This document shows positions 17,636 to 26,075 of a DNA stretch of 64,000 nt, piece after piece. The notes under the pieces are model-generated. The model ran no database searches and was not told where the DNA came from. It saw nothing but the letters and a program-made list of their open reading frames with translations. The stretch comes from Ruminococcus sp. GTDB lineage: Bacteria; Bacillota; Clostridia; Oscillospirales; Ruminococcaceae. The stretch is from NCBI GenBank assembly GCA_014799805.1, contig JAAVHJ010000038.1, positions 1-64,000 on the forward strand. The letters are read 5' to 3'. The stretch's first letter is position 1, and each line of letters begins with the position of its first letter. Made by a program: the position numbers and the translations under genes.

Positions 17636-17652
17636 TTAGAGCCTGTTCACAT
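17636..17652. repeat. Left inverted repeat of the 1.6-kb cassette
   Basis: TTAGAGCCTGTTCACAT. Its inverted partner is at 19222-19238; 16 of 17 positions match. Similar GAGCCTGTTCA ends occur in several IS families, but no transposase is present between the two copies. Confidence 0.6.
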
Positions 17653-17759
17653 AATTATTGGCATCTTGTTTTGAGCAGATAAAATACAGAATTGCCCTGT
17701 TTTCTTCTTTCATATTTTATTTCTTCTATTATATCACATTTCTTTTATGAAGACAAGCT

Positions 17760-18761
17760 CTAAGGTTTAGTGGCTTCATCAGGTAATCTAACGTAACCGC
17801 AGGCTTCTATCATAGTCTGCCCTTCATCTGAAAACAGCCATTCTACAAGTCTGACGACATTCGGATTATGATTATTTTTACGATACACAACATAAAAATT
17901 TACAGTAATCGGATATGAACCGTTCCTTATGTTCTCTGCATCAGGATAGATACCATCTACCGACAGCATTTTCACATTTTCATCGGCTACTATCCCTGAC
18001 AGATAATATCGGAAAGAGTAACCGATTGATCTGCCAAATATAGATAGAGGATTTCTGGCGTTAATCATATTGCCCTCCATAAACTTATCCATCATCGTTT
18101 GACTGCCTGATCCTTCGATTCTTGTTAATGGATTGATTTGTCTGGAAGCTCCGCCTACTTCTTTCCAGTTTGTGATCTCTCCTCTGTAAATAGAGCGGAT
18201 TTGTTCTGATGTAAGCTCATCCACAGGATTATCTTTGTTGACAAAGAAAACAAATGCTTCTAACCCTATTGGCACGATTTCAATTTCAACACCCTTTTCT
18301 TGTGCTGACAACATTTGTTCTTTGGAGGGGTGAGCTGTAAAAAACAGATCGACCGAGCCGTCAACAAGTGCATCAAATCCTCTGATCGTGTTCTGATATT
18401 GCATTACGCTGTCAGGTGCAAAGTTTTCGCCGTAGTAGTTATTGCTAGAAAACGCTCCACCCTCATAGGTAACAGTTCCTTCGGGGTAGCAATTCTCTAT
18501 CACAGATGCGTAAACAGGTACAAGAGCTGCTGCTCCGTCTAAAACAGGTAAATCATCTCCATTTTCAAACTTTAGAGATGAGCCAGTTCTTGCAAGCTCT
18601 GATTTCTCCTCAAAAGGCAGAAATTTTGCCACATCGACCATTTGAAGCTTTCCTGTTCCACTGAAATTATTTGCAAGGCGGCTTGTAATTGTTATGTATA
18701 AAAAAGCATTTACAGCAACAAACAGAAAAATTGTTGTAAGAATTACAATTATTTTTTTCAA
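17760..18761 (-). CDS. Phosphate-type substrate-binding protein (PstS-like), membrane anchored
   Basis: The 333-residue protein has one N-terminal helix (about 4-24) without a lipobox, then a type-2 periplasmic-binding fold typical of PstS-like proteins: ELTSEQIRSIYRGEITNWKEVG, TRIEGSGSQTMMDKFM and EWLFSDEGQTMIEACGYVRL. It starts at TTG 18759-18761, two bases after the preceding small gene's stop, with GGGAG upstream, so translation is probably coupled. No pstC, pstA or pstB is near, so it may act as a sensor or with the two small membrane proteins encoded just upstream rather than as part of a standard importer. Confidence 0.8.
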   Translation of the reverse strand: MKKIIVILTTIFLFVAVNAFLYITITSRLANNFSGTGKLQMVDVAKFLPFEEKSELARTGSSLKFENGDDLPVLDGAAALVPVYASVIENCYPEGTVTYEGGAFSSNNYYGENFAPDSVMQYQNTIRGFDALVDGSVDLFFTAHPSKEQMLSAQEKGVEIEIVPIGLEAFVFFVNKDNPVDELTSEQIRSIYRGEITNWKEVGGASRQINPLTRIEGSGSQTMMDKFMEGNMINARNPLSIFGRSIGYSFRYYLSGIVADENVKMLSVDGIYPDAENIRNGSYPITVNFYVVYRKNNHNPNVVRLVEWLFSDEGQTMIEACGYVRLPDEATKP

Positions 18762-18763
18762 GG

Positions 18764-18901
18764 CTACAGCTCCCTTGCTATAAACTGTATGATTGAAGAA
18801 TTCTGGTAGGCATAGTAAATATAGATCGAATGTGCAGTTGTAATAATGATTCCGATTAAAATAATAATAAGCAATATTCTTATGAATTTACGGTCACTCA
18901 T
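18764..18901 (-). CDS. Small single-pass membrane protein (45 residues)
   Basis: From ATG 18901 the frame reads MSDRKFIRILLIIILIGIII and ends IAREL before TAG at 18764. It has a basic N-terminus, one strongly hydrophobic helix (about 7-22) and a Tyr-rich outer part. It starts two bases after the stop of the 84-residue gene and ends two bases before the TTG of the PstS-like gene; such tight packing is good evidence that it is translated. I recognise no family. Confidence 0.65.
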   Translation of the reverse strand: MSDRKFIRILLIIILIGIIITTAHSIYIYYAYQNSSIIQFIAREL

Positions 18902-18903
18902 TT

Positions 18904-19158
18904 TTACATACCCCTCATATCACGCATAATAAGGGTAAATAACAGTATTCCGATTATTACCACTAAAGCGATGATTGTCATACTGATGATGAACATAACT
19001 GTATATGTTACTTTTCTGCCTGTTCCTTTTCGCTTTGCAAGTATACCGTCCCTGATGAATAAAACAATAGATACAATTATAAACAAAGGAATTGCAATTA
19101 AAGGAATTGCATTTTTAATCGCCCAATTAAAGATTTGTATCAATCTCAAAATGTCCAT
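18904..19158 (-). CDS. Small two-pass membrane protein
   Basis: The 84-residue protein has hydrophobic segments at about 14-34 and 50-76 separated by a basic loop (RDGILAKRKGTGRK), so both ends should face outward or inward together. AAGGAG lies eight bases before ATG 19158. It is first in a three-gene unit with the 45-residue protein and the PstS-like protein. I recognise no family; by position it may form a membrane partner for the binding protein. Confidence 0.65.
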   Translation of the reverse strand: MDILRLIQIFNWAIKNAIPLIAIPLFIIVSIVLFIRDGILAKRKGTGRKVTYTVMFIISMTIIALVVIIGILLFTLIMRDMRGM

Positions 19159-19221
19159 AAATAATCTCCTTAATTTATATTTCTGTTATCCAACTCGCCA
19201 TGATTTTTGATACTATCTTTT

Positions 19222-19238
19222 AATATGAACAGGCTCTA
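19222..19238. repeat. Right inverted repeat of the 1.6-kb cassette, overlapping the CYTH stop codon
   Basis: ATATGAACAGGCTCTAA, the inverted match of 17636-17652. The TAG stop of the CYTH gene (19236-19238 on the minus strand) falls inside it, so the cassette boundary is exactly at the end of that gene. Confidence 0.6.
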
Positions 19239-19751
19239 AATTTCTTCAGGAAATTTTAATGCAAGAGATAACTCAAAATTGCTATAGCCTTTTTGATCTG
19301 TCACATCTGCAATAATTTTTACCCAGTCAGGCAGTTTTACAGGCATGTTAATATCTGGTAATTCAATTTCTAAAGTCGCAAACTTTTGACTAAAATCATA
19401 AATATCCAGCTCCAGCATTTGCGTTTTATAAGCAATACAGTAGCGAATTTTTTTTACTGGTTTACGATTCGGGTCAGCTTCTTGCAAAAGCTTCTGGTAC
19501 TTAGATTCAGAAATGTCACTTTCAAGTTCGATACGTTCACCAAAGCCGATTTTCTTCTTTTGTGTGTAGGTATAGCTAACATTATTTTTAATGCCACGCT
19601 TTCTCACTCGTCTTGTAAACCCATTTTCATTCTGAATCAAGTACACTTGTGTAATTTCTGTAAAGCTACAATTCGGCAGATTTTCTAAAAAATTTTTATC
19701 TGGGCAAGCAATTAAAAATTTTCTTTCAATTTCTTTTGGCATATCTTGCAT
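19236..19751 (-). CDS. CYTH-domain phosphatase/triphosphatase
   Basis: The 171-residue protein has the defining ExExK motif (E7-I-E9-R-K11) and further charged strands of the triphosphate tunnel fold (RRVRKRG, ERIELESDIS, LELDIYDF, TLEIELPD). CYTH proteins hydrolyse tripolyphosphate, thiamine triphosphate or similar compounds; the substrate cannot be read from sequence. AGGAAG at the end of the upstream FlK-like gene is its ribosome binding site, four bases separating the two genes. Its stop codon lies in an inverted repeat of the adjacent cassette. Confidence 0.88.
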   Translation of the reverse strand: MQDMPKEIERKFLIACPDKNFLENLPNCSFTEITQVYLIQNENGFTRRVRKRGIKNNVSYTYTQKKKIGFGERIELESDISESKYQKLLQEADPNRKPVKKIRYCIAYKTQMLELDIYDFSQKFATLEIELPDINMPVKLPDWVKIIADVTDQKGYSNFELSLALKFPEEI

Positions 19752-19755
19752 AAAA

Positions 19756-20145
19756 TTACTTCCTTAAATTAGTTTTACTTTGAAATTTTTCAGAGTCCAC
19801 AACAAAACGCTTGTGTACACCATGACCGATTTCACTAATTTCATCATGTGCAGTTACTTTCAAAGTAATTTCACGACCATTTACAGCAATAATTTCCGCT
19901 TCTGCTGTAACCGTTACACCTTTTGGACTGGGTGCTGTGTGTTCGATATGCAAAGAAGTTCCGACAGTTGTTTCATCTTCTTCTAAAAACTGTGAAATCG
20001 CATTGCAAGACGCTTCTTCCATTAATGCACACATGGAAGGCGTTGCAAATACTTTTAAAGACCCACTACCAACAGCAATTGCTAATTTATCCGTTGTTAC
20101 TTTTGTGTACACTTCTGCTTTTTGACCGATTGCAATTTCTTTCAT
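19756..20145 (-). CDS. FlK-like hotdog-fold thioesterase
   Basis: The 129-residue protein matches the thioesterase family typified by fluoroacetyl-CoA thioesterase FlK: VFATPSMCALMEEAS (Thr and Glu positions), VGTSLHIEHTAPSPKG (His) and a C-terminal strand VHKRFVVD. In ordinary gut bacteria these proteins are thought to hydrolyse small acyl-CoAs; fluoroacetate activity is not implied. It is four bases from the CYTH gene and 25 bases after the HD-domain gene, likely in one transcript. Confidence 0.87.
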   Translation of the reverse strand: MKEIAIGQKAEVYTKVTTDKLAIAVGSGSLKVFATPSMCALMEEASCNAISQFLEEDETTVGTSLHIEHTAPSPKGVTVTAEAEIIAVNGREITLKVTAHDEISEIGHGVHKRFVVDSEKFQSKTNLRK

Positions 20146-20170
20146 AAAAATTCTCCTCCTTAATATATAA

Positions 20171-20758
20171 TTATAATAACATTCCCTCCTGTTTGGCTAA
20201 TTTAATAATTTCCTGTGCCAATTCATAAATATTATCACTGCCTTCTTGTGTGATAGGCAAATTGCGTTGTTCTACCTGTTCGGCGTGAATCGCATGCTTT
20301 TTCCAAGAAATACCGCCCTTTTGATAATTTAATAACATAGGTTGAATCCTGTCTAATGCATTTGCAAATTTAGATTCTGGTGTTTTTCTTTCTTCAAATT
20401 CATTCCATAAAGCAATATATTCTTCTTTCTGGTCTTCTGGTAAAATTGCAAAAATTCTATCTCTTGCTTTTTGTTCACGTTCTGCTTTATCTTGATAGCC
20501 GACACTATCATAACAGTAAGTATCACCCGCATCAATTTCTACTACATCATGAATTAATACCATTTTGATAGCATGCAAGATATTAATTTCTTCTTTGGCG
20601 TGTTCTGCCAGAATACAAGCCATTATGGCTAAATGAAAACTGTGTTCTGCATCGTTTTCGGCTCTGTCCTCATGTAACACAAGTGTCTGCCGATAAATAT
20701 TTTTCATTTTATCTAATTCTAATAAAAAAGCAATCTGTTTAGAAAATCTATCTTGCAT
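20171..20758 (-). CDS. HD-domain hydrolase (YfbR/HDDC2-like)
   Basis: The 195-residue protein has the HD metal-site residues in order: ENDAEHSFHLAIMA (His), LIHDVVEIDAGD (His-Asp) and a later Asp in ANALDRIQP. This pattern fits the HDDC2/YfbR group of nucleoside 5'-monophosphate phosphohydrolases. I choose ATG 20758, which has GGGGTG eight bases upstream; a GTG at 20767 overlapping the GH3 stop has no ribosome binding site. It follows the GH3 gene closely and is probably cotranscribed. Confidence 0.85.
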   Translation of the reverse strand: MQDRFSKQIAFLLELDKMKNIYRQTLVLHEDRAENDAEHSFHLAIMACILAEHAKEEINILHAIKMVLIHDVVEIDAGDTYCYDSVGYQDKAEREQKARDRIFAILPEDQKEEYIALWNEFEERKTPESKFANALDRIQPMLLNYQKGGISWKKHAIHAEQVEQRNLPITQEGSDNIYELAQEIIKLAKQEGMLL

Positions 20759-20763
20759 AACAA

Positions 20764-22317
20764 TCACCCCAAAAGATTTAATTTTTGTTTTTCTAATAAA
20801 ATTTTTTCTACACTTTGATTAATTCTGGATTCTGAAATCTGATCAGAATAAACCGCATTTTCCAAAGCTTGTACAGAAGCCGTTAAATCTGTCGGAATTA
20901 AAATAATATCAACACCAGCCTGAATGGCAAGTACAGCAGAATCGGCAGGAGAATAACGCCCAGAAATTGTATTCATGGCAAAAGAATCTGTAATAATAAT
21001 ACCATCAAAATTTAATTCATTGCGAAGTAAATCCGTACAGACCGTATAAGACAAACAAGATGGGAGATTATCACCAATGCTAGTTACAATCTGATGACTT
21101 ACCATGACAAAATCAGCACCAGCATTAATCCCATATTGAAACGGTATAAATTCTTCTGTTCGGAGCTGTTCCAGAGTTCTGTCAATATAAACCGCATCAT
21201 CATAGTGAGCATTACCGTTTTCAGCTCCTAACCCAGGGAAATGTTTTAGTGTAGCGGCAACACCTGTATTTTGCAGACCTTGTACAACACCAGAAACCAT
21301 ATTGCCAGTAATTTCGGGATTATCACTGAAAATTCGATTGCCTAATTCATTGCCAGAATTTAAATTTACATCAGCAACGGGTGCAAAATCTAAATTAAAT
21401 CCAAATTGGGAAATATCCATGCCAAGTGTTTGCCCGATAGAAACCGCTTCATTGAAATCATTGCGTTCACCATAAGTTGCCATCGGCGACAGAGCCGTTG
21501 TGCCTAATTTTTTTGCACAACGTGCAACAAGTCCGCCTTCTTCGTCTATGGCAAGAAATAAGCCAATTCCTGATTGTCTTGCATATTGTTGTGAATTAGA
21601 TAACATCATTGTTGTCTGATTAGAATCTATTAAATTATCTGCAAAATAAATCAATCCGCCAACAGGTTGGGAAATTAAGGCATTTTGGGTTTGTTCATCT
21701 GCAATTGTAACAGTTCCAGAATTTAAAAGTGTTTCAGGTGTGACAATAAATAATTGATAAATTTTTTCTTCCAGTGTCATCATGTCCATAATTTCCTGCA
21801 CAGTACCAGATTTAAAAAATATTTCTGTTGTAGGTTCTGTTAATTCTTCTGTAGGATTTGTTGTTTCAATTATAAAATCTGTAGGAGTTGTTACAGTAAC
21901 AGTTTCTGTAAAAGTCGTAGTTGAAGTTGTAGAATTTGTAGATTTAGATTTAGAACTTGTGTTATTTTTTTTCGTATCGTTATAAATGCCGATTATTTGA
22001 TTCACAGAAGCAGTTACTGTGGCAGTATCAGTATGAATCATACTGGTTTGTTGACTTGTTTGAGAAGTATTCGCAGTATCTGTAACAGCTCTATCAGTTA
22101 AAAATGTTCCCTCAGTAGATTCTGCTATTTCCGTTGTAAAAGTTGTTGATTTTGTAGCAATTTCAGTAAATAATTCTTTAGTCATCACAGAAGTAAATTC
22201 TGTTTCAAGATTTACTTCTGTTTTCATTGTTTCTATTGTAACTTGTTCAGATTGCTTTCCGCAACCTGCTATCATACAAGATAACAATAATAATAAAATA
22301 ATTTTTTTAGGCTTCAT
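20764..22317 (-). CDS. GH3-family beta-N-acetylhexosaminidase-like lipoprotein
   Basis: The 517-residue protein has a lipoprotein signal (MIAGC, Cys19), a long Thr/Ser-rich linker (about 25-165) and a glycoside hydrolase family 3 domain (about 170-515). Catalytic landmarks are DEEGG (258-262), KHFPG (358-362) followed by a His-Asp pair (NAHYDD), and the nucleophile region IITDSFAM (Asp444). It most resembles NagZ-type enzymes that remove N-acetylglucosamine from muropeptides. Display on a flexible stalk suggests it acts at the wall, in recycling or on external glycans. Four bases separate it from the upstream proS. Confidence 0.88.
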   Translation of the reverse strand: MKPKKIILLLLLSCMIAGCGKQSEQVTIETMKTEVNLETEFTSVMTKELFTEIATKSTTFTTEIAESTEGTFLTDRAVTDTANTSQTSQQTSMIHTDTATVTASVNQIIGIYNDTKKNNTSSKSKSTNSTTSTTTFTETVTVTTPTDFIIETTNPTEELTEPTTEIFFKSGTVQEIMDMMTLEEKIYQLFIVTPETLLNSGTVTIADEQTQNALISQPVGGLIYFADNLIDSNQTTMMLSNSQQYARQSGIGLFLAIDEEGGLVARCAKKLGTTALSPMATYGERNDFNEAVSIGQTLGMDISQFGFNLDFAPVADVNLNSGNELGNRIFSDNPEITGNMVSGVVQGLQNTGVAATLKHFPGLGAENGNAHYDDAVYIDRTLEQLRTEEFIPFQYGINAGADFVMVSHQIVTSIGDNLPSCLSYTVCTDLLRNELNFDGIIITDSFAMNTISGRYSPADSAVLAIQAGVDIILIPTDLTASVQALENAVYSDQISESRINQSVEKILLEKQKLNLLG

Positions 22318-22320
22318 AGA

Positions 22321-23766
22321 TTAATAAGCTTTTCCCCAAAGCACAAGATGCTTTGCAGGCTTTCCGCAACAAACGCATTTGTCAGAAATTTGTTTTTGTT
22401 CTAGGGGAATACATCTTGAGCCAGCACCAGTTTGTGCTTTTACTTCGTCTTCGCAGGCTTCTTCGCCACACCACATTGCTTCAATAAAACCATCGCCTTT
22501 TTCTGTCAGAGCTTGATTGATTTCCTGAATGGTTTGGCATTGATAAGTTTTATTATTTCTGTTTTCAAGTGCAGATTGATATAAGCCATCATGTACTTCT
22601 TGCAATTTAGACTGCACGCTTTCTATGAGATTATCAAGAGAAATTTTTGTTTTCTCACCGTTATGACGAGTTGCAAGGATACATTGATTTTCTGCAATGT
22701 CACGAGGACCAATTTCTAAACGAACAGGAACGCCTTTCATTTCGTATTCAGCAAATTTCCAACCTGCTGAATTTTCAGAATCATCTAATTTGACACGCAA
22801 ACCAGCATTTTTTAATTCTCTATATAATTCAGTTGCTTTTTCAAGCACGCCTTCTTTATGCATAGCCGCTGGAACAATTACAACCTGAATTGGAGCAACG
22901 GCTGGAGGCAATACAAGACCATTATCATCCCCATGTGTCATGATAATTGCACCAATCAAACGGGTTGTCACACCCCAACTTGTCTGATGTGGATATTCCA
23001 GCGTATTATTTTTACCTGCAAACTGAATATGAAACGCTTTTGCAAAACCGTCTCCAAAATAATGTGAAGTACCTGCTTGTAATGCTTTTCCGTCATGCAT
23101 GAGTGCTTCAATTGCATAAGTAGAAACAGCTCCAGCGAATTTATCGCTTTCTGTTTTTTTGCCTTGAATCACTGGGATTGCCAATGCATCAATACAAAAT
23201 CTTGTATAAACATTCAGCATTTTTTCTGTTTCTTCAATTGCTTCTTCCGCAGTTGCATGAATCGTATGACCCTCTTGCCAAAGAAATTCACGGGAACGCA
23301 AAAACGGTCTTGTTGTTTTTTCCCAACGAACAACATTTACCCATTGATTATATAATTTTGGCAAATCTCTATGAGAATGCACCACTTGTGAATAATGCTC
23401 ACAGAATAAAGTCTCTGAAGTCGGACGAACGCAAAGACGTTCTTCTAATTTTTCACTGCCTCCATGTGTCACCCAAGCAACTTCTGGAGCAAAGCCCTCT
23501 ACATGGTCTTTTTCTTTCTGCAATAAAGATTCTGGGATAAACATTGGCATACAAACATTTTCATGCCCTGTTTCTTTAAACATGTTATCTAAAATTTTTT
23601 GAATATTTTCCCAGATTGCATAGCCATAAGGTCTGATTACCATACAGCCCTTGACACTGGTATAAGCAATTAATTCTGCTTTTTTGACAATATCCGTATA
23701 CCATTGTGCAAAATCTTCATTCATAGAAGTAATTGCTTCTACTGCTTTTTTTTCTTTTTTCGCCAT
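22321..23766 (-). CDS. proS: Prolyl-tRNA synthetase (short, archaeal/eukaryotic-like type)
   Basis: The 481-residue class II synthetase charges tRNA-Pro. The type is shown by [62 protein letters not shown] and the C-terminal zinc-binding-like domain with conserved Cys residues and a terminal LVLWGKAY; there is no editing INS domain, as expected for this type. It is the first clear core gene upstream of the GH3-HD-FlK-CYTH run and all may share a transcript. Confidence 0.96.
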   Translation of the reverse strand: MAKKEKKAVEAITSMNEDFAQWYTDIVKKAELIAYTSVKGCMVIRPYGYAIWENIQKILDNMFKETGHENVCMPMFIPESLLQKEKDHVEGFAPEVAWVTHGGSEKLEERLCVRPTSETLFCEHYSQVVHSHRDLPKLYNQWVNVVRWEKTTRPFLRSREFLWQEGHTIHATAEEAIEETEKMLNVYTRFCIDALAIPVIQGKKTESDKFAGAVSTYAIEALMHDGKALQAGTSHYFGDGFAKAFHIQFAGKNNTLEYPHQTSWGVTTRLIGAIIMTHGDDNGLVLPPAVAPIQVVIVPAAMHKEGVLEKATELYRELKNAGLRVKLDDSENSAGWKFAEYEMKGVPVRLEIGPRDIAENQCILATRHNGEKTKISLDNLIESVQSKLQEVHDGLYQSALENRNNKTYQCQTIQEINQALTEKGDGFIEAMWCGEEACEDEVKAQTGAGSRCIPLEQKQISDKCVCCGKPAKHLVLWGKAY

Positions 23767-23791
23767 TTCTAAAAAATCCTTTCTTGATTAA

Positions 23792-24082
23792 TCATATTTT
23801 TTTTCTTGCAGAAACAACAGTTTTTTTCTTGTTTTTATTCATTTCCGTTGATTCTGAATCTGTTTTTTTAGGAGGTAATTCATAAATTGACCGCACAGAA
23901 TATAATCTTCTGTCTTCTGGATTTTTGGAATTCTCATGTGTAGACCTATATTTTGCAATCCAGTTATCAACATGTTTTGCAATCCAAGGTGTCAGCACGG
24001 CAATTGCAAAAATGACTGCAAAAATTCCTAATGTTTTCAAACCAAACTGAATTATCATGTTTGTATCAACTGTATCATGCAT
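23792..24082 (-). CDS. Small single-pass membrane protein
   Basis: The 96-residue protein has one hydrophobic segment (about 10-35, GLKTLGIFAVIFAIAVL), then a basic cytoplasmic-type tail with many Lys, Arg and Ser. I choose ATG 24082 because GGAGG sits eight bases upstream; a GTG three codons earlier overlaps that site. It lies 25 bases before proS on the same strand. I recognise no family. Confidence 0.65.
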   Translation of the reverse strand: MHDTVDTNMIIQFGLKTLGIFAVIFAIAVLTPWIAKHVDNWIAKYRSTHENSKNPEDRRLYSVRSIYELPPKKTDSESTEMNKNKKKTVVSARKKI

Positions 24083-24158
24083 AAAAAACACCTCCGATTT
24101 TTAATTATAGCATAATTTTTTCTATTTGTAAATAGCAGTTATTAATTTTTCAGCAATA

Positions 24159-24971
24159 TCAATCAGCATCATAATCTATACTTGCACTAAGTTCTGTCCA
24201 ACCTGTCATGTTATCTTTAAATATAACATCAATGTACGTAATATACGAACACCCTAAAAAGCCTCCTTTTCCTTGCTCATATAGCTGTAAAAAGCTGTTA
24301 TAGTATTTATCTCTGTAATAAGCAAAACCTGCCCTAAATCCGAATAGCTTTGTTGAATATGAGATATTGCTAGCATTTTTAATAGAATCAAGGATATCAT
24401 ATATCTCAGTATTATAATAGGAAATGCCAAGTTCTTCACATTCACTAGAAAGTTCATCAAAAAGATCCCAAATCCTTTGTTTAAACATTTCTACAGATAC
24501 TTCCTCATACTTAGAAAAAGTGACTTTCTTTTCAGGTCTAATTTTTGTTTTTTCGTCAGCTTGTTTGCGTACTAAATTGCTTGTATCGCCGTTCCAATAA
24601 TAGACATGAAGCGTGTGAACGCCATACTTTTTCATGTAATATCCAGGGTCTTCGTTATTCCAGAATATATATAGCATTCCTTTCTTCGGCACTCTGCTTT
24701 CTGAATCAAGAAATGGTGCTAGCTCTTCGCAGTTAATCTGACAGACAAGTGGCAGTTTTATATTAGGGAAAATAGAATATGCCTCACACTCAGGATAATC
24801 AACAGACGGCGGAAGGTCAGGAAGTCCGCCGAGTTTCGTTGTTCCTATTGGAATAGTCTTGCATTCTTCTTCATGGAAAACAATAGAAATACTAGTATTA
24901 GCTTTCATTTCGTCAAGCATTTTCTGTATTTCTTTTGTATAATACTCTTTGTTATATATTTCTTCGTTCAA
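24159..24971 (-). CDS. DUF1963 (YwqG-like) protein, copy 1
   Basis: The 270-residue protein matches the YwqG/DUF1963 family: TKLGGLPDLPPSVDYPECEA, LPLVCQINCEELAPF, GMLYIFWNNEDPGYY, and a C-terminal WTELSASIDYD. The family is widespread and of unknown function, often found with polymorphic toxin or immunity genes. It is highly similar to the next gene at 25111-25905 over the first 160 residues and more divergent after that. No Sec signal is present, so it is cytoplasmic. Confidence 0.85.
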   Translation of the reverse strand: MNEEIYNKEYYTKEIQKMLDEMKANTSISIVFHEEECKTIPIGTTKLGGLPDLPPSVDYPECEAYSIFPNIKLPLVCQINCEELAPFLDSESRVPKKGMLYIFWNNEDPGYYMKKYGVHTLHVYYWNGDTSNLVRKQADEKTKIRPEKKVTFSKYEEVSVEMFKQRIWDLFDELSSECEELGISYYNTEIYDILDSIKNASNISYSTKLFGFRAGFAYYRDKYYNSFLQLYEQGKGGFLGCSYITYIDVIFKDNMTGWTELSASIDYDAD

Positions 24972-25110
24972 TATGATACACCCCTATTAATAAACATTAG
25001 CAGAAAAGTCATGTCTCTGTTGATACATCTTATTATACCATACACACCTTAAAAGTTAAGAAAAGAACTACACTTTCTTTGATTTTCATTTTCAAGCGTA
25101 TCACAAAGTA

Positions 25111-25905
25111 TCAATCAGTATCGTAATCTATACTTGCACTAAGTTCTGTCCAGCCTGTCATATTATCTTGAAATATAACATTAATAAACGCATACCATAA
25201 TGCACCTCTATGCTCACGGAGCTGTAAAAAGCAATTAAATATATTTTCGTCATAAACAACGCCCGCTCTGAAACCAAATAGCTTTGTTGAAGATGAGACA
25301 TCGCTGTCATCGTTGATAGAATTAAGAATATCATATACTTCTGTATCATAATAAGAAATGCCAAGGTCTTCACATTCACTGTCAAGTTTCCAAAGAAGCT
25401 CATCAGTCCTTTGTTCAAGTCTCTTTGCATATATTTCTTTGTACTTAGAAAAAGTTACTTTCTTTTCAGGTCTGAGCTTTGTTTTTTCGTCAGCCTGTTT
25501 GCGTACTAAATTGCTTGTATTGCCGTTCCAGTAATAGATACGGAGCGTGTGAACGCCGTATTTTCTCATGTAATATTTAGGGTCTTCGTTATTCCAGAAT
25601 ATATATAGCATTCCCTTTTTCGGCACTCTGCTTTCTAAGCTGAGAAATGGTGCTAGCTCTTCGCAGTTAATCTGACAGACAAGTGGCAGTTTTATATTAG
25701 GGAAAATAGAATATGCCTCACACTCAGGATAATCAACAGATGGCGGAAGGTCAGGAAGTCCTCCAAGTTTCGTTGTTCCTATTGGAACATGATTACATTC
25801 TTCTTCATTGAAAACAATAGAGCTACCAGTACTACTTTCCATTTCGTCAAGCATTTCCTGTATTTCTTGTAAATAATACTCTTTGTTATATATTTCTTCG
25901 TTCAA
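25111..25905 (-). CDS. DUF1963 (YwqG-like) protein, copy 2
   Basis: The 264-residue protein is the tandem paralogue of 24159-24971. The first 160 residues (TKLGGLPDLPPSVDYPECEA, GMLYIFWNNEDPKYY) are nearly unchanged, whereas the segment at about 165-240 differs, with the end WTELSASIDYDTD again conserved. The pattern of a constant N-terminus with a variable later part would fit an immunity-type or ligand-recognising role, but no toxin gene is seen here. The function of the family is unknown. Confidence 0.85.
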   Translation of the reverse strand: MNEEIYNKEYYLQEIQEMLDEMESSTGSSIVFNEEECNHVPIGTTKLGGLPDLPPSVDYPECEAYSIFPNIKLPLVCQINCEELAPFLSLESRVPKKGMLYIFWNNEDPKYYMRKYGVHTLRIYYWNGNTSNLVRKQADEKTKLRPEKKVTFSKYKEIYAKRLEQRTDELLWKLDSECEDLGISYYDTEVYDILNSINDDSDVSSSTKLFGFRAGVVYDENIFNCFLQLREHRGALWYAFINVIFQDNMTGWTELSASIDYDTD

Positions 25906-26075
25906 TATGATACGCTCCTATCAACAAACATTAGCAGAAAACTCATTTCTCTGCTGATATATCTTAATAATATCATATACATCTAAAAAATTATGAAAAG
26001 AATTACACTTTCTTTGTTGTTCATTTTTAAGCGTACCACAAAGAAAGTGATTTGTCAAGAGAAATTTTTATGATA

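Larger units (their letters stand above)
24159..26056 (-). repeat. Tandem duplication of a DUF1963 gene with its upstream region
   Basis: The two genes and their leaders (24972-25080 and 25906-26050) align along their length. Shared leader pieces include ACATTAGCAGAAAA and CACTTTCTTTG, each next to a TACGCTT sequence that could be a promoter element. A near-perfect hairpin CACTTTCTTTG/CAAAGAAAGTG is kept at the far end of the right-hand copy (about 26009-26049). Confidence 0.8.
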
